From Variovorax sp. 770b2 (GTDB lineage: Bacteria > Pseudomonadota > Gammaproteobacteria > Burkholderiales > Burkholderiaceae_C), in contig NZ_FOXJ01000002.1 in the NCBI RefSeq assembly GCF_900115685.1, positions 558,001 through 622,000 on the forward strand: a stretch of DNA of 64,000 nt. Reading direction: 5' to 3'. The position numbers and the translations under genes are program-made. Below are positions 62,859 to 64,000 of the stretch, one piece after another. Under the pieces are notes generated by a model. The model saw only the letters and a list, made by a program, of their open reading frames with translations. It was not told the DNA's origin and did not search any database. Position 1 is the first letter of the stretch. Every line of letters starts with the position of its first letter.

Positions 62859-64000
62859 ATGACCGACCGCCCCTGGCTCAGCAGCTACCCGCAAGGCGTG
62901 CCCGCCGACATCGACGCTTCGCACTATTCCTCGCTGGTCGGGCTCATGGAAGAGAGCTTCACCAAGTACGCCGACCGCACCGCCTACAGTTTCATGGGCA
63001 AGGACGTGAGCTACGCGGAGACCGACAAGCAGAGCAAGGCCTTCGCCGCGTACCTGCAGGGCCTGGGCCTCGTGAAGGGCGACCGCGTGGCCGCGATGAT
63101 GCCCAACTGCCCCCAGTACCCGATCGCGGTGGCGGCTATCCTTCGCGCGGGCCTCATCCTGGTGAACGTGAACCCGCTCTACACGCCGCGCGAGCTGGAG
63201 CACCAGTTGAAGGATTCGGGCGCCAAGGCCATCGTCATCATGGAGAACTTCGGCACCACGCTGCAGCAATGCATCGCGGCCACGCCGATCAAGCACATCG
63301 TGCTCACCTCGATGGGCGACCGCCTCGGTTTCCTCAAGGGCACGCTGGTCAACTACGTGGTGCGCAACGTCAAGAAGATGGTGCCGCACTTCAGCCTGCC
63401 GGGCGCCGTGCGCTTCAACGAGGCGCTTGAAAAAGGCGCGACCCGCAAGCTGCAGGCGCCGGTCATCGGGCCCGACGACGTGGCGGTGCTCCAGTACACC
63501 GGCGGCACCACCGGCGTGTCCAAGGGCGCAGTGCTCCTGCATCGCAACGTGATCGCCAACGTGTTGCAGTCCGAAGCCTGGAACGAGCCCGTGATGGCGC
63601 AGGTGCCGGCCAACGAGCAGCCTACCGGCGTGTGCGCGCTGCCGCTCTATCACATCTTCGCGTTCACGGTCGGCATGATGCTGGGCATGCGCACGGGCGG
63701 CAAGCTGATCCTGATCCCGAATCCGCGCGACCTCGCGGGCGTGCTGAAGGAGTTGTCCAAGCACACGATCCACAGCTTTCCCGCGGTCAACACGCTCTTC
63801 AACGGCCTGGCGAACCACCCCGACTTCAACACCGTCAACTGGAAGAACCTCAAGGTCTCCGTGGGCGGTGGCATGGCGGTGCAGGCCGCGGTCGCGAAGC
63901 TCTGGCTCGAGAAAACCGGCTGCCCGATCTGCGAAGGCTACGGCCTGTCGGAGACATCGCCCTCGACCACCTGCAACCCCACGAACAGCAAGGCCTATAC
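62859..64000 (+). CDS. fadD: Long-chain fatty acid-CoA ligase (3' end outside window)
   Basis: The first ~380 residues of an AMP-forming acyl-CoA synthetase. It begins MTDRPWLSSYPQGVPADID. The P-loop is YTGGTTGVSKGA, followed by LPLYHIFAFTVGMML and EGYGLSETSP, close to FadD-type enzymes. GGAGGAG lies about 7 bp upstream of ATG 62859. The reading frame is open to the window end, so the C-terminal lid domain is not seen. It activates fatty acids for beta-oxidation or lipid synthesis at the inner membrane. Confidence 0.93.
   Translation, partial: MTDRPWLSSYPQGVPADIDASHYSSLVGLMEESFTKYADRTAYSFMGKDVSYAETDKQSKAFAAYLQGLGLVKGDRVAAMMPNCPQYPIAVAAILRAGLILVNVNPLYTPRELEHQLKDSGAKAIVIMENFGTTLQQCIAATPIKHIVLTSMGDRLGFLKGTLVNYVVRNVKKMVPHFSLPGAVRFNEALEKGATRKLQAPVIGPDDVAVLQYTGGTTGVSKGAVLLHRNVIANVLQSEAWNEPVMAQVPANEQPTGVCALPLYHIFAFTVGMMLGMRTGGKLILIPNPRDLAGVLKELSKHTIHSFPAVNTLFNGLANHPDFNTVNWKNLKVSVGGGMAVQAAVAKLWLEKTGCPICEGYGLSETSPSTTCNPTNSKAY

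Overview
The window is high-GC, gene-dense DNA with short intergenic gaps and frequent 4-bp ATGA or GTGA gene overlaps. Gene content (Kdp two-component system, uvrA near ssb, pntAA/AB/B, a Liv-type transporter, BioMNY, a small Ala-rich secreted protein) and protein sequences suggest a Burkholderiales betaproteobacterium, most likely Comamonadaceae and Variovorax-like. This assignment rests on gene content and recall, not on an alignment. No rRNA, tRNA, CRISPR array, prophage or intact insertion sequence was seen.

Layout. 0-2.6 kb: 3' part of kdpD, then kdpE. 2.64-2.90 kb: a 255-bp element with long inverted repeats. 2.9-6.35 kb (minus): an MDR dehydrogenase interrupted by one in-frame TAA, then a HCx5R phosphatase, a small membrane protein and an MGDG-synthase-like glycosyltransferase that form a coupled unit. 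6.5-11.9 kb: an atypical SDR, a SulP transporter, a divergent AraC regulator / Bcr-CflA efflux pair and a methyltransferase. 11.9-16.7 kb (minus): livKHMGF, with a hairpin repeat between livK and livH. 16.9-21.9 kb (minus): a stand-alone ATP synthase c-subunit paralogue and a 1569-residue exported di-heme cytochrome carrying a ricin-type lectin domain. 22.1-31.8 kb: a divergent carbohydrate or polyol locus. Its minus arm encodes a Tat-type binding protein, a two-domain ATPase, a permease, an aldo/keto reductase and a class I aldolase. Its plus arm encodes an FGGY kinase, a GlpD-like FAD dehydrogenase and a GntR/UTRA regulator.

31.9-42.3 kb: DMT exporter, uvrA, ClC channel, ssb, a 7TM-type sensor kinase, a GFA-family protein, a YebC regulator and a PEP mutase/isocitrate lyase-like enzyme. 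42.3-46.0 kb: a regulatory island with a 508-residue protein made of two fused Crp/Fnr modules, a single-module Crp/Fnr paralogue, a lower-GC palindrome-rich intergenic stretch, and a response regulator with a degenerate receiver. 46.0-48.1 kb: biotin ECF transporter bioMNY. 48.1-51 kb: small proteins, including a secreted protein with an internal duplication and a YecD-like hydrolase. 51.2-55.3 kb: a three-gene overlapping operon of unknown function (DUF6891-like, VanW plus glycosyltransferase fusion, zinc-ribbon membrane protein). 55.4-64 kb: LLM flavin oxidoreductase, mnmA, Nudix hydrolase, a DUF4019-like protein, an orphan OmpR-type regulator, the pnt transhydrogenase operon and the 5' part of a long-chain acyl-CoA ligase.

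Best candidates for undescribed biology are the fused tandem Crp/Fnr regulator and its palindrome-rich neighbourhood, the lectin-cytochrome next to an orphan c-subunit, the kinase/GlpD/aldolase/AKR sugar locus, and the DUF6891-VanW/GT-zinc-ribbon operon.
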